Of a stretch of 64,000 nt of DNA, positions 1-8,889 are shown in pieces. The stretch covers positions 54,896 through 118,895 of the forward strand of contig CAXGWP010000001.1 of assembly GCA_964013575.1 (NCBI GenBank), given 5' to 3'. The position numbers were made by a program, and so were the translations under genes. How positions within the stretch are numbered: position 1 is the first letter of the stretch; every line of letters begins with the position of its first letter. This DNA is from BJGV01 sp964013575. Lineage in GTDB: Bacteria > Pseudomonadota > Gammaproteobacteria > Burkholderiales > Nitrosomonadaceae. Below the pieces are notes generated by a model. That model worked only from the letters and a program-made list of their open reading frames with translations. It ran no database searches and was not told the origin of the DNA.

Positions 1-21
1 ATCATAAACATGAATTTCCAT
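1..21 (-). CDS. 5' end of a gene running off the left edge, possibly DUF2024
   Basis: An ATG on the minus strand at 19-21 is preceded by a GAGGAA ribosome binding site and opens a frame reading MEIHVYD before the window ends. DUF2024 proteins typically begin with a similar stretch continuing into DTYV, so that family is my best guess. Only seven codons are visible and function cannot be stated. The region 22-157 would hold its promoter and that of the divergent gene to the right. Confidence 0.3.
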
Positions 22-157
22 TATTTTTCCTCAAAAATTTAAAATCAATATTTTACTTGTTAAGATTAGAAAATACTTTAACTGATTATAATTAGTCAAA
101 TTTAATCTATTATTATATGATAATTATTCTCTATATCTTTATTAAATAATTCCTCCT

Positions 158-631
158 ATGAAACGTCCAATTACACAATTTAGCCATGATGATATTGGAG
201 ATTGGGTTGCCACCTTAAGCTGCGGTCATCTACAGCATGTGCGACATAACCCACCATTTATAAATCGACCATGGATAACAACAAATGAAGGCCGTAGAAA
301 TAAAATTGGGCAAGTACTTAATTGTGTACTATGCGACAGATCTGAACTTCCAAAGAATTTTATACCCTACAAAAAAACACCTATTTTTACAGAAAAATCC
401 CTACCATCCAAGCTAAAAAATGATCATTCAACAAAAATGGGGGTCTGGGGGAAAATTTTTGTTATAGAAGGGAAGCTTCAATATCGTATTAAAATACTAG
501 GAACAAATACTGAATTATCTCCTAATACAGTAGGAATTATTCTACCAGAGGTGCTACATAGTGTAGCTACTCTAGATACAGTAAAATTTTATATAGAATT
601 TTATAAAGAACCTAATCTTCTTAGTAAGTGA
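158..631 (+). CDS. DUF3565-DUF1971 fusion protein
   Basis: 157 aa with two recognisable small domains. Residues 1-65 match DUF3565: the signature CGHLQHVRHNPPF at 22-34 and a CVLC pair at 56-59 could form a small metal site. Residues 75-151 match DUF1971 (TehB/YeaR-like cupin-type fold), seen in FTEKSLP, WGKI, EGKLQY, GIILPE and the end FYIEFYK. DUF1971 proteins in enterobacteria (YeaR) are linked to nitrate/nitrite or NO stress, and the TehB-associated domain to tellurite; the substrate here is unknown. No clear Shine-Dalgarno sequence precedes the ATG. It stands alone, convergent with dapB. The domain calls come from motif recall, not a search. Confidence 0.75.
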   Translation: MKRPITQFSHDDIGDWVATLSCGHLQHVRHNPPFINRPWITTNEGRRNKIGQVLNCVLCDRSELPKNFIPYKKTPIFTEKSLPSKLKNDHSTKMGVWGKIFVIEGKLQYRIKILGTNTELSPNTVGIILPEVLHSVATLDTVKFYIEFYKEPNLLSK

Positions 632-748
632 CGGCTCTAAAAATACCAACAATTACCTTTCCCCAAAATTTAATTTCAGGACTATCAGGAATTCTTGGTA
701 CGAATATCCTAAAATTTTTTTCTATTATTTGGAATAGGTATCAAATAT

Positions 749-1555
749 TTATTGTAATCCAAGGACATCTTGCATATCAAATATACCCTTATCCTTATCT
801 GCTAAAAAATGGGATGCGCGTAAAGCACCATTAGTGAATGTTGCACGACTACTAGCTTTATGAGAAATTTCAATCCTCTCTCCTGTTCCTATAAACATTG
901 CCGTATGGTCGCCAACTATATCACCACCTCGTATAGTAGAAAATCCAATAGAGCTAGAGGAACGCTCACCTGTGTTTCCTTCTCGCCCATATACTGCAAT
1001 TTCTGATAGATTATTTTCAGTTGCTTTAGCCACTATTTCACCCATATGTAACGCTGTACCAGATGGAGCATCTACTTTATGACGATGATGAGCTTCAATA
1101 ATTTCAGTATCATAGCCTTCTCCTAACGCTTTAGCTGCTATATCTAAAAGTTTAAAAGTAATATTTACCCCTACACTCATATTGGGTGCAACTACAAGCG
1201 CAATATCGTTTGATGCTTCTTTAAGCATATTTTTTTGTTCTACAGAGAAACCTGTCGTACCAATCACCATTTTAATCCCCTTAGCACGACAAACAGCAAG
1301 ATGTCGAATCGTTCCTTCTGGCTGAGTAAAGTCAATCAAAATATCAGACCCTAAAAGCGCAGTAGAAAAATCATCAGTAATAATGACATTGCTGGGTATA
1401 CCGGTCAGTGTGCCCACATTTTTTGTAAGATAAGGACTTCCCTCCTTTTCTAAGGCCACCTGAAGATGCAGGCTTGAATCCTTCAAAACAGCAGCCAATA
1501 GTGCTTGTCCCATTCGGCCAGAGCTGCCGGCCACTGCAATATTTAATTTTGACAT
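749..1555 (-). CDS. dapB: 4-hydroxy-tetrahydrodipicolinate reductase DapB
   Basis: 268 aa, the usual length. It reduces 4-hydroxy-tetrahydrodipicolinate with NAD(P)H in the cytoplasm, on the route to lysine and meso-diaminopimelate for peptidoglycan. The nucleotide-binding GSSGRMG lies at residues 10-16 and the catalytic block EAHHRHKVDAPSGTA at 154-168, giving H156 and K160 as the expected acid/base pair. The GTTG loop at 99-102 is also intact. It lies 53 bp downstream of bamE on the same strand, the usual betaproteobacterial order fur/bamE/dapB. ATG start. Confidence 0.98.
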   Translation of the reverse strand: MSKLNIAVAGSSGRMGQALLAAVLKDSSLHLQVALEKEGSPYLTKNVGTLTGIPSNVIITDDFSTALLGSDILIDFTQPEGTIRHLAVCRAKGIKMVIGTTGFSVEQKNMLKEASNDIALVVAPNMSVGVNITFKLLDIAAKALGEGYDTEIIEAHHRHKVDAPSGTALHMGEIVAKATENNLSEIAVYGREGNTGERSSSSIGFSTIRGGDIVGDHTAMFIGTGERIEISHKASSRATFTNGALRASHFLADKDKGIFDMQDVLGLQ

Positions 1556-1608
1556 TTATATACTCACAAAGTTATTTATGGTTTTCCTTAAAATTATTTA
1601 TCATTCTA

Positions 1609-2151
1609 TTAATCTGCTTCTATACCATCTGAAATACCAGGTGGAGGCGGAGGTAACTCTAGCTCAGAATCAGTCACAACCTTACCTTGTGACGGTATTT
1701 TATCCTCATCTATAGCAACGATAGCAGAATCCTCATGCTGTTCAATAGAGGGAGCTAAGTCTGGTATCGATTCTGAGCTTTTCTCTTCACTAATACTACG
1801 TTTAGATGAAATAGAAGTAATAGGACTTACAAAATCACCAGTTGTCCTTATAAGCTTGTCATTTTCAAAAAAGACTGTTAACTTATACTCATCAACTAAA
1901 ATGCCATCCTGTTCAAGGCGATAAACATAGTCCCACCGATCATCATGAAATATATCATCAATTAATGCTGAACCAAGCACAAAACGAACTTGAGATCTAG
2001 TCATGCCAAGCTTTAATTTATCAACCATTTCCTGGGTTATAACATTCCCTTGTTGTACATCAATCTTATAAAGCACAGACGGCACTGATGGGAGAAATGA
2101 ACACCCAGTTATAAACAATAAAACAAGTAGTATAAGTTTTTTTACACGCAT
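1609..2151 (-). CDS. bamE: Outer membrane assembly lipoprotein BamE (SmpA/OmlA)
   Basis: BAM-complex lipoprotein that helps insert beta-barrel proteins into the outer membrane. From the ATG at 2151 the protein is 180 aa and starts with MRVKKLILL, a hydrophobic stretch and the lipobox FITGC, so Cys17 would be lipidated. The SmpA/OmlA domain follows (KLGMTRSQVRFVLG, DDRWDYVY, LTVFFENDKLIRTTGDF). The frame stays open seven codons further to a TTG at 2172, but the ATG gives the cleaner signal peptide. After about residue 110 there is a low-complexity acidic tail ending in a run of five prolines, longer than in E. coli BamE. It is divergent from fur, with a 74-bp shared upstream region. Confidence 0.93.
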   Translation of the reverse strand: MRVKKLILLVLLFITGCSFLPSVPSVLYKIDVQQGNVITQEMVDKLKLGMTRSQVRFVLGSALIDDIFHDDRWDYVYRLEQDGILVDEYKLTVFFENDKLIRTTGDFVSPITSISSKRSISEEKSSESIPDLAPSIEQHEDSAIVAIDEDKIPSQGKVVTDSELELPPPPPGISDGIEAD

Positions 2152-2225
2152 TACGGTAACATATGTTTTCAAAGCAGATTTAGCATTATATGATACAGTA
2201 ATTACTTTGCTGGACGGATATAACT

Positions 2226-2654
2226 ATGAGCAAGCAAAACGATCTTAAAACTATGGGCCTAAAGGCTACTTTACCACGATTAAGAATATTAAGTTTATTT
2301 GAGAATAGTGTAGTACAACATTTATCAGCTGAAGATGTATATCGTTCTTTAATAAATGAAGGAGAAGATATCGGGCTTGCTACTGTTTATCGAGTTCTAA
2401 CCCAGTTTGAACAGGCTGGAGTTTTAAAACGCCACCACTTTGAAAGTGGAAAGGCTGTTTTTGAGCTTAATCGTAGTGACCATCATGATCATTTTGTATG
2501 TATAAAGTGTGGGTATGTTGGTGAATTCTATGATGAAGAGATTGAAAATCGTCAAATTAAAATTGCTAAAGATAGGGGGTTTGTCATTAGGGATCATTCG
2601 CTAACTCTTTATGTTGAATGTGTAAACCCGTCATGTGAAGAACGAAAATCATAA
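2226..2654 (+). CDS. fur: Ferric uptake regulator Fur
   Basis: 142 aa, typical for Fur. This cytoplasmic Fe(II)-dependent repressor binds 19-bp Fur boxes. The N-terminal winged helix includes LKATLPRLRIL and GLATVYRVLTQFEQAGVL. The metal/dimer region carries HHDHFVCIKCG, the first structural-zinc CxxC, and a second cysteine pair in CVNPSC near the end. At least one convincing target occurs in this window: a 19-bp near-consensus site at 54137-54155 upstream of the peroxiredoxin. No Fur box was seen at fur itself. ATG start with a weak GGA-type ribosome site. Confidence 0.97.
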   Translation: MSKQNDLKTMGLKATLPRLRILSLFENSVVQHLSAEDVYRSLINEGEDIGLATVYRVLTQFEQAGVLKRHHFESGKAVFELNRSDHHDHFVCIKCGYVGEFYDEEIENRQIKIAKDRGFVIRDHSLTLYVECVNPSCEERKS

Positions 2655-2759
2655 AAAATAAAATTTTGCAATGGAGCCCATATTGATCAAAGATTTTGTT
2701 AGCTACAAACAAATTATTTCAGAATTTTCAATAATTTTTTATACTTAGGTGTATTATCT

Positions 2760-4010
2760 GTGCCTTCTTCCTATGAATTATTTATTGGCCTCCGTTATAC
2801 ACGTGCTGAACGTCGCAATCATTACATATCATTTATCTCATTAATCTCTCTTCTAGGCATAACACTCGGCATGACCGCCTTAATCACAGTAATGTCTGTT
2901 ATGAATGGGTTCCAGGAGGAAATAAGAACACGTATCTTAGGTATTGCATCACATATTCAAATCAGTGGAGTGAATGAGAAATTAACTAATTGGCAGGATG
3001 TAGCAAATGCGGCAGTTAAGCACCCCCAAGTAGAGGCTACAGCCCCATATATTAGTGCACAAGGCATGGTTTCTTTTAATCAAATTGTTCGTGGTGTGCT
3101 AGTACGAGGTGTCCTGCCAAATATGGAAGATAAAGTTGCTAATTTCTCCCAAATGATGATTAGAGGAAGTTTAAATGATCTTACACCTGGTGAGTTTGGT
3201 ATAGTAGTTGGTGCTGAATTGGCGCAATCCTTAGGTGCATCTATGGGAGATAAAATTGTATTAATATCCCCAAAAGGACAAATTACACCAGTAGGAATAT
3301 TACCACGAATTAAACAATTCACTATTACAGGAATTTTTAAAGCTGGGCACTTTGAATATGACTCAACATTAGCACTAATTCATATAGCAGATGCACAAAA
3401 ACTTTATCAAATGGGAAATACTCAGGTATCAGGTGTCAGGCTTAAATTACAGGACTTATTTCAATCAAAAAGTGTAGTTCAGGATCTAGCTCCAATGATG
3501 CCTACTGTCACATTAATTAATGATTGGACAAGTCAACATGCAAATTATTTTCGTGCAATTCAAATTGAAAAACGAATGCTTTCTCTAATTCTTGCATTAC
3601 TCATTCTAGTAGCTGCTTTTAACATTGTTTCAACTTTAGTAATGGCCGTAACAGATAAAAAACCCGATATTGCAATCCTCCGAACTCTAGGTGCCAGCCC
3701 AAAAAATATTATGTATATTTTTATTATCCAAGGAACCCTAATTGGGGCTCTTGGTACGGCCTTAGGTATAATAGGGGGAGTCTTGCTAGCATATAATATA
3801 GACTCAGTTATAGCATTTATTGAACATCTATTTACTGTTCAATTCTTATCCCGTGAAGTTTATTATATAAATGAAGTTCCTTCAGACCCTCATTTTATAG
3901 ATATTATAACTGTTGCTACCTTATCATTTGGATTAAGCATTTTAGCAACAATATATCCTAGCTATCGCGCATCAAAAATTAATCCTGCAGAAGCACTAAG
4001 ATATGAATAA
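2760..4010 (+). CDS. lolC: Lipoprotein-releasing ABC transporter permease LolC/LolE
   Basis: 416 aa inner-membrane permease of the LolCDE system, which extracts outer-membrane lipoproteins from the inner membrane for LolA. One N-terminal TM helix (about 27-50) precedes a large periplasmic domain and three C-terminal TM helices (about 270-295, 318-345, 375-400), the MacB/FtsX-like topology. The N-terminal signature YELFIGLRYTRAERRNHYISF is split here as YELFIGLRYTRAERR then NHYISF. The start is GTG, supported by an AGGTG ribosome site 8 bp upstream. Only one permease gene is present, so the transporter probably works as a homodimer with LolD. It overlaps lolD by 8 bp. Confidence 0.96.
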   Translation: MPSSYELFIGLRYTRAERRNHYISFISLISLLGITLGMTALITVMSVMNGFQEEIRTRILGIASHIQISGVNEKLTNWQDVANAAVKHPQVEATAPYISAQGMVSFNQIVRGVLVRGVLPNMEDKVANFSQMMIRGSLNDLTPGEFGIVVGAELAQSLGASMGDKIVLISPKGQITPVGILPRIKQFTITGIFKAGHFEYDSTLALIHIADAQKLYQMGNTQVSGVRLKLQDLFQSKSVVQDLAPMMPTVTLINDWTSQHANYFRAIQIEKRMLSLILALLILVAAFNIVSTLVMAVTDKKPDIAILRTLGASPKNIMYIFIIQGTLIGALGTALGIIGGVLLAYNIDSVIAFIEHLFTVQFLSREVYYINEVPSDPHFIDIITVATLSFGLSILATIYPSYRASKINPAEALRYE

Positions 4011-4680
4011 AGAAATTATTTCCTGCAAGGGTTTATATAAAAGTTTTTTTCAAGCAAAACTGGAGGTACCTGTATTAATGGGGATAGATTTACATATTGA
4101 AAAAGGTGAATCACTCTCCATTATTGGCATATCAGGATCTGGGAAAAGTACATTATTACATCTTCTTGGTGGACTAGATACACCTACTAACGGAGAGATT
4201 AAAATTATGGGTCAAAATATTACCACCATAAACGAAGAAAAAAGATGCCAACTTAGAAACCAAGAACTTGGTTTCATTTATCAATTTCATCATTTACTAC
4301 CAGAATTTAGCGCACTAGAAAATGTTGCTATGCCATTACTAATCAGAAAGATAAGTAGCAAAGAATCCTATGCCCAAGCAAAAGATATGCTAAACCAAGT
4401 TGGCCTAAGTCACCGTATTTCACACACACCAGGAGAGCTTTCAGGAGGAGAACGCCAACGTGCAGCAATTGCTCGTGCACTAGTTACTAAACCTTCATGC
4501 ATACTTGCTGATGAACCAACTGGCAATCTTGATCGGCATACTGCTGAAGAAGTCTTTCAATTAATGCTAGATCTCAACCATAATGCCGGTGCAGGCCTTA
4601 TTATTGTCACTCATGATCCAATACTATCTAAACAGACTGAACGCACACTACAATTAGTTGATGGTATCCTCACAGAATAA
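4003..4680 (+). CDS. lolD: Lipoprotein-releasing ABC transporter ATPase LolD
   Basis: 225 aa ATPase powering lipoprotein release with LolC. It has Walker A GISGSGKST near residue 43, a Q-loop FIYQFHHLLPEF (the LLPEFSALENV stretch is typical of LolD), ABC signature LSGGERQR and Walker B CILADEPTGNLD. Translation is coupled to lolC through an 8-bp overlap. lolD ends about 130 bp before the convergent AlkA-like gene; no strong terminator is visible between them. Confidence 0.97.
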   Translation: MNKEIISCKGLYKSFFQAKLEVPVLMGIDLHIEKGESLSIIGISGSGKSTLLHLLGGLDTPTNGEIKIMGQNITTINEEKRCQLRNQELGFIYQFHHLLPEFSALENVAMPLLIRKISSKESYAQAKDMLNQVGLSHRISHTPGELSGGERQRAAIARALVTKPSCILADEPTGNLDRHTAEEVFQLMLDLNHNAGAGLIIVTHDPILSKQTERTLQLVDGILTE

Positions 4681-4810
4681 AAAAATTTTTAAGGAAAGAA
4701 AATTTCTTATAGAAATATAGTACCCATTAACTAATGGTTATTTGTAATAACTTATTAGGCAATTCTCCTCCTAAATACCTATGAATTTCCTATAATATAT
4801 ATAAAACGAA

Positions 4811-5413
4811 TTATGAGTTTAGGCTCTGCCATAAATACCAAGTTGCTACAGAACGCCATGGCTTCCAATTATCAGAAATTTCATATATCTCATTTTTATT
4901 TAGGGATTTATTATCGTTATAATGCATATTCATTGCGCGCTTTAAACCATAATCATTCACTGGAAAAACATTAGGTCGTAACATATAAAAAATCAGAAAC
5001 ATTTCAGCAGTCCAACGTCCAACTCCTTTCACTTGTACCAGTTCCGAAATAATGACTTCATCATCCATTTTAGACCAGACTACTTCATTAAAATTATTGT
5101 TTATAAAATATGAGGAGAGATCCCTTATATAATCTATCTTCCTCTGTGATAAGCCACAATTCTTTAATGCACTATTCTCGAAGTTAAAAATATTATCTGC
5201 CCTTATTTGCGACACATTATTAATTAATTTATTCCAGATATTTTCTGCCGCCTTTATAGAAATCTGTTGTCCAATAATGGAACGTACTAATGTAGAAAAT
5301 GCATCATCATTAGAACGGTGCATTTTCCTATTCGACCCTAATATGAGTTTATGCATTATTTGATCTTTTTTAATAAGATCTTCAGTTGCTTGCTTCCAAT
5401 AATTAGGGGTCAC
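4811..5413 (-). CDS. DNA-3-methyladenine glycosylase II (AlkA family, HhH-GPD)
   Basis: 200 aa HhH-GPD DNA glycosylase that removes alkylated purines by base excision. The helix-hairpin-helix VKGVGRWTAEMFLIF spans about 128-142, followed by the catalytic aspartate D154 in FPVNDYGLKRA. The early FSTLVRSIIGQQIS motif is also family-typical. It lacks the extra N-terminal domain of E. coli AlkA, as expected for the short bacterial form. The start is GTG with only a weak ribosome site. It stands alone, with a 164-bp AT-rich spacer to rng. Confidence 0.92.
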   Translation of the reverse strand: MTPNYWKQATEDLIKKDQIMHKLILGSNRKMHRSNDDAFSTLVRSIIGQQISIKAAENIWNKLINNVSQIRADNIFNFENSALKNCGLSQRKIDYIRDLSSYFINNNFNEVVWSKMDDEVIISELVQVKGVGRWTAEMFLIFYMLRPNVFPVNDYGLKRAMNMHYNDNKSLNKNEIYEISDNWKPWRSVATWYLWQSLNS

Positions 5414-5577
5414 AATATTTATATTACTTCTATTAAAAACTTAAACATTAATAAACTTCTTGCTAACAGATGCGTAATTAATACTATTTAAAATAGCAAA
5501 CAATAAAATTAATACCTCTGTATATTACTATTAATTAAAATATTAGATATTCTGACAGCAGTTATCTTTTACCTATG

Positions 5578-7035
5578 TTACATAAGTATCACATCATACT
5601 GCTCCTGCCCATAAGTAGTTTCAATTTGCAAACTAATAGGCTTCTCAATAAAATCACCCAATTGAGTTAAATTTTCAGATTCTTCGTCAAGAAATAAATC
5701 AATCACCTGTTGCGATGCAATGATACGGAATTCTTGGGCATCAAATTGTCGAGACTCTCTCAACAATTCACGTAGAATTTCATAACATACTGTTTGTGCT
5801 GTTCTAAGCTCACCACGTCCCTGACAAACTGAACAAGATTCACATAGAACATGCGCCAAACTCTCCCTAGTTCTCTTCCTTGTCATTTCTACAAGACCTA
5901 ATTCTGTAAAACCATCGACAGTCATTCTTGTCTTATCCTTCAATAGCGATTTTTTAAATTCTGCAAGAACAGAACTTTTATGTTCCTCATTTTCCATATC
6001 AATGAAATCAATAATAATTATCCCACCTAAGTTTCGTAGGCGTAGCTGTCGTGCAATTATTTGTGCCGCTTCTAAGTTAGTTTTAAAAATAGTATCATCA
6101 AAATTTCTTATTCCAACAAAACCACCTGTATTCACATCAATAGTGTTCAATGCTTCTGTCTGATCAAATATTAGATATCCTCCTGACTTTAAATTTACCC
6201 TTCTTGCTAAAGATCTTTCAATTTCATCTTCTACTCTATTCAAATCGAATAATGGCCTCTCACCAACGTAATGCTCCAACCTTCCTTTTATATTTGCCAT
6301 ATATTCATTAGCGAATGAATCCATTTTCTGAAATGTTTCACGGGAATCTACTAAAATACGAGTCGTATCATCGGTAACAAAATCACGTAATGCTCTGAAA
6401 CTTAAATTTAGATCCTGATATAGAAGCGCTGCCGAATGGGAAACCAAGAATTTCTCCTGAATATTTAACCATCTCTTACCAAGATACTTTATATCTGTTT
6501 GCAAGTCTTGCTCACTTGCAGTCTCCGCCATAGTACGAATTATGTACCCACCTTTTTCATCAGATGAAAGTATTTGTTGTACTTTCTCCTTAAGTAATGC
6601 ACGCTCATCTTCATCTTCAATGCGTTGAGAAATACCAATATTTGACTCTTGTGGAAGATATACTAACATCCTTCCAGCAATACTAATCTGGGTAGATAAC
6701 CGAGCACCTTTAGTACTAATTTGGTCCTTAATAACTTGAACCAGAATACTATCACCCTCATGTAATAATTCCTCTATAGGCTTATCTATAGGCGCCCCAC
6801 TATTCCTTTCTCTCCAGATATCTACCACGTGCAAAAAAGCCGCCCGATCAAGCCCTATATCAATAAAGGCAGACTGCATCCCAGGCAGCACCCGACTGAC
6901 ACGCCCATGATAAATATTTCCCACCTTTCCAAGACTACTAGCACGCTCAATATGCAATTCTTGAACTGACCCCTGCTCTATCACAGCAACACGAGTCTCT
7001 TGTGGAGTTATATTTACAAGGATCTCTTTACTCAT
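5578..7035 (-). CDS. rng: Ribonuclease G (CafA)
   Basis: 485 aa, the usual RNase G length, without the long C-terminal scaffold of RNase E. This cytoplasmic endoribonuclease acts in 16S rRNA 5'-end maturation and mRNA decay. The N-terminal S1 domain contains GNIYHGRVSRVLPGMQSAFID (20 residues from G to I). The catalytic domain shows DQTEALNTIDVNTGGFVG and GGIIIIDFIDM, with the two acidic metal ligands. The Zn-link is CESCSVCQGRG. In many betaproteobacteria maf sits between rlmH and rng; here only a 209-bp non-coding gap remains. Confidence 0.97.
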   Translation of the reverse strand: MSKEILVNITPQETRVAVIEQGSVQELHIERASSLGKVGNIYHGRVSRVLPGMQSAFIDIGLDRAAFLHVVDIWRERNSGAPIDKPIEELLHEGDSILVQVIKDQISTKGARLSTQISIAGRMLVYLPQESNIGISQRIEDEDERALLKEKVQQILSSDEKGGYIIRTMAETASEQDLQTDIKYLGKRWLNIQEKFLVSHSAALLYQDLNLSFRALRDFVTDDTTRILVDSRETFQKMDSFANEYMANIKGRLEHYVGERPLFDLNRVEDEIERSLARRVNLKSGGYLIFDQTEALNTIDVNTGGFVGIRNFDDTIFKTNLEAAQIIARQLRLRNLGGIIIIDFIDMENEEHKSSVLAEFKKSLLKDKTRMTVDGFTELGLVEMTRKRTRESLAHVLCESCSVCQGRGELRTAQTVCYEILRELLRESRQFDAQEFRIIASQQVIDLFLDEESENLTQLGDFIEKPISLQIETTYGQEQYDVILM

Positions 7036-7244
7036 GCAAATGTAATAATATAATTAGTGTTTTTTAATTTTATAACAAACAGCTTATTCTTAAAATTTAT
7101 AGATCTGAAAAATATTCTATTTAAATACTATTATAGTTTCAGCTAATAAAATAAATTGGTTCAACTAGCTTATTAACCAGATACATTCCACCTATTATTC
7201 CACATAAAAATATAAATAAACCTAGATCCTATTTTCTCCGTGTT

Positions 7245-7715
7245 TCATTTCCGATGATATGGATGTTGCTTAATAAATGATATGGCGCGATACAGCTGCT
7301 CAGCAAGCATTACACGTACCAAACCATGCGGCAAAGTCAATTTAGATAGCGCTAGAATCTCATCTGCAGAATCTTTAATTATAGGATCCAACCCATCAGC
7401 TCCACCAATAATAAAAGCAGTATCCCCTCCATCCATCATCCATCTAGAAATAGATTTAGCTAATTTCTCTGTACTACACTGCCTACCTCGCTCATCTAAA
7501 GCAACTATACGACACTTAGGTGGAAGAACTGCTTTAATACGAACAGCTTCTCTATAACGTAGTTGACTAATTTTCTTACTTTTACTCCGCTTCTCTGACT
7601 TAATTTTTATTAATTCTATTACCACATCTTGCGACATACGCATTGCATAATTTGCAAAACCATTATTAACCCATTCTGGCATTTTTTTGCCTACTGCCAA
7701 AATAAAAAATTTCAT
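7245..7715 (-). CDS. rlmH: 23S rRNA pseudouridine1915 N3-methyltransferase RlmH
   Basis: 156 aa SPOUT methyltransferase that methylates pseudouridine 1915 in helix 69 of 23S rRNA, acting on 70S ribosomes. The knotted SAM-binding end is clear: FIIGGADGLDP, LSKLTLPHGLVRVMLAEQLYRA and the C-terminal HPYHRK. The start MKFFILAVGKKMPEWV is also family-typical. It lies 17 bp after rsfS in the nadD-rsfS-rlmH operon. Confidence 0.98.
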   Translation of the reverse strand: MKFFILAVGKKMPEWVNNGFANYAMRMSQDVVIELIKIKSEKRSKSKKISQLRYREAVRIKAVLPPKCRIVALDERGRQCSTEKLAKSISRWMMDGGDTAFIIGGADGLDPIIKDSADEILALSKLTLPHGLVRVMLAEQLYRAISFIKQHPYHRK

Positions 7716-7732
7716 AGTATAAAAACTTAAAA

Positions 7733-8134
7733 TTATTCGAATCTATTTGGTGTTAAAGTAGACTTATCCTTCGTTTTATTTTCAATTATTTCCTGCCCTA
7801 CTACCCCTGTCTCTAGCTCACCCCATAGCCCTTCAAGATTGTAATGTATACGCATTGGTGGCAACATTATATGCACTACTATGCTACCCAAATCCACTAA
7901 CACCCATTCTCCAGAGTTTTCACCTTCTATACCATATACCATGCCCCCATATTCCTTTACTTTAGCATGTACATTACTTGCTATTGCTTTTGCCTGACGA
8001 GTAGAAATTGCACTTGCAATTATTACTCGCTCAAAGATAGTTGGCATTTTTACTACATCTAATACTTCAATATCACTTGCTTTAACATCCTCTAACGCAG
8101 AAATAACAATTTTTATTAACTGATTAAGATCCAT
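7733..8134 (-). CDS. rsfS: Ribosomal silencing factor RsfS (DUF143)
   Basis: 133 aa RsfS/YbeB family protein. It binds uL14 on the 50S subunit and blocks subunit joining during nutrient limitation. Family features are the opening LIKIVISALEDVKASDIEVLDV, the middle ASAISTRQAKAIA and GEWVLVDLGSIVVHIM; the PPMRIHYNLEGLWGE ending is diagnostic. It lies 3 bp after nadD and 17 bp before rlmH. Confidence 0.97.
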   Translation of the reverse strand: MDLNQLIKIVISALEDVKASDIEVLDVVKMPTIFERVIIASAISTRQAKAIASNVHAKVKEYGGMVYGIEGENSGEWVLVDLGSIVVHIMLPPMRIHYNLEGLWGELETGVVGQEIIENKTKDKSTLTPNRFE

Positions 8135-8137
8135 ATT

Positions 8138-8803
8138 CTATAAATATAATTTATTCTCTAAAATATAATTCATGGTCACATCTGGAATTAAGTGGCGCAC
8201 ACTCTTTCCAGCAGTAATTCTCTTACGAATACTAGTTGCTGAAATATCTAGCATAGTTTCCGATGAAACAAAGATCAACCCACTAGTATAATCTCTCATA
8301 TAACTAGTATTAGTTACCCAGCGTCCAGAACACTCTTCTTTCAATTCTTTTGGCAACAAATCATTAATTGAAGTACTTATAAATCCTGGTCGAGTAGAAA
8401 CTATAAAATGACACAGATTAAAGAATTCTTTCCATGAATCCCACTCTGAAAATTTTATAAAAGCATCAATACCTAATACAAAACACAGCCCGATTTCATC
8501 TCCAAATTCCTGCTTAAATTCATAAATAGAGTCTATAGTAGAATTAATGCCATCACGATAAATTTCTCGCTTATCAAGAACAAAACTAGGATTACCCTGA
8601 ATTGCCAAACGAACAGCTTCTGCCCTCTGTTGTGGTGATGCTATAGGAGTATTCCGTAATCTTGGTATGCCTGCAGGTACAAAATACATTTTTTGCAAAC
8701 CAACATTTCTAACAACCTCTTCAGCTACTCTTAAATGACCAAAATGTATAGGGTCAAATGTCCCTCCAAAAATCCCAACAAGAATAGACTTAGACTTAAG
8801 CAT
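8138..8803 (-). CDS. nadD: Nicotinate-nucleotide adenylyltransferase NadD
   Basis: 221 aa. NadD adenylates nicotinate mononucleotide to deamido-NAD in cytoplasmic NAD synthesis. The nucleotidyltransferase motif GGTFDPIHFGHLRVAEEV lies at residues 14-31 and the second signature ISATSIRKRI near 188-197. It is the first gene of the nadD-rsfS-rlmH operon and is separated from aceF by 86 bp. Confidence 0.97.
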   Translation of the reverse strand: MLKSKSILVGIFGGTFDPIHFGHLRVAEEVVRNVGLQKMYFVPAGIPRLRNTPIASPQQRAEAVRLAIQGNPSFVLDKREIYRDGINSTIDSIYEFKQEFGDEIGLCFVLGIDAFIKFSEWDSWKEFFNLCHFIVSTRPGFISTSINDLLPKELKEECSGRWVTNTSYMRDYTSGLIFVSSETMLDISATSIRKRITAGKSVRHLIPDVTMNYILENKLYL

Positions 8804-8889
8804 TATTTCTTAAATTAAAATAATTAAAAATTTGCAGACAGAATTATCTGAAATTTAGACTCTACTAAACTCCATAATATACTGTGTTA

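Noticed and set aside
628..834. GTG frame of 68 codons after the DUF3565-DUF1971 gene
   Set aside because: It has no ribosome site, overlaps the 3' end of dapB on the other strand and has no recognisable domain.
4690..4790. Possible terminator between lolD and the AlkA-like gene
   Set aside because: Only a 5-bp stem (ccatt/aatgg) without a clean T-run was found.
7155..7244. Short hydrophobic stretch read in frame after the rlmH stop
   Set aside because: It has no start codon or ribosome site of its own and stops after about 29 codons; too short to support as a gene or as a maf remnant.
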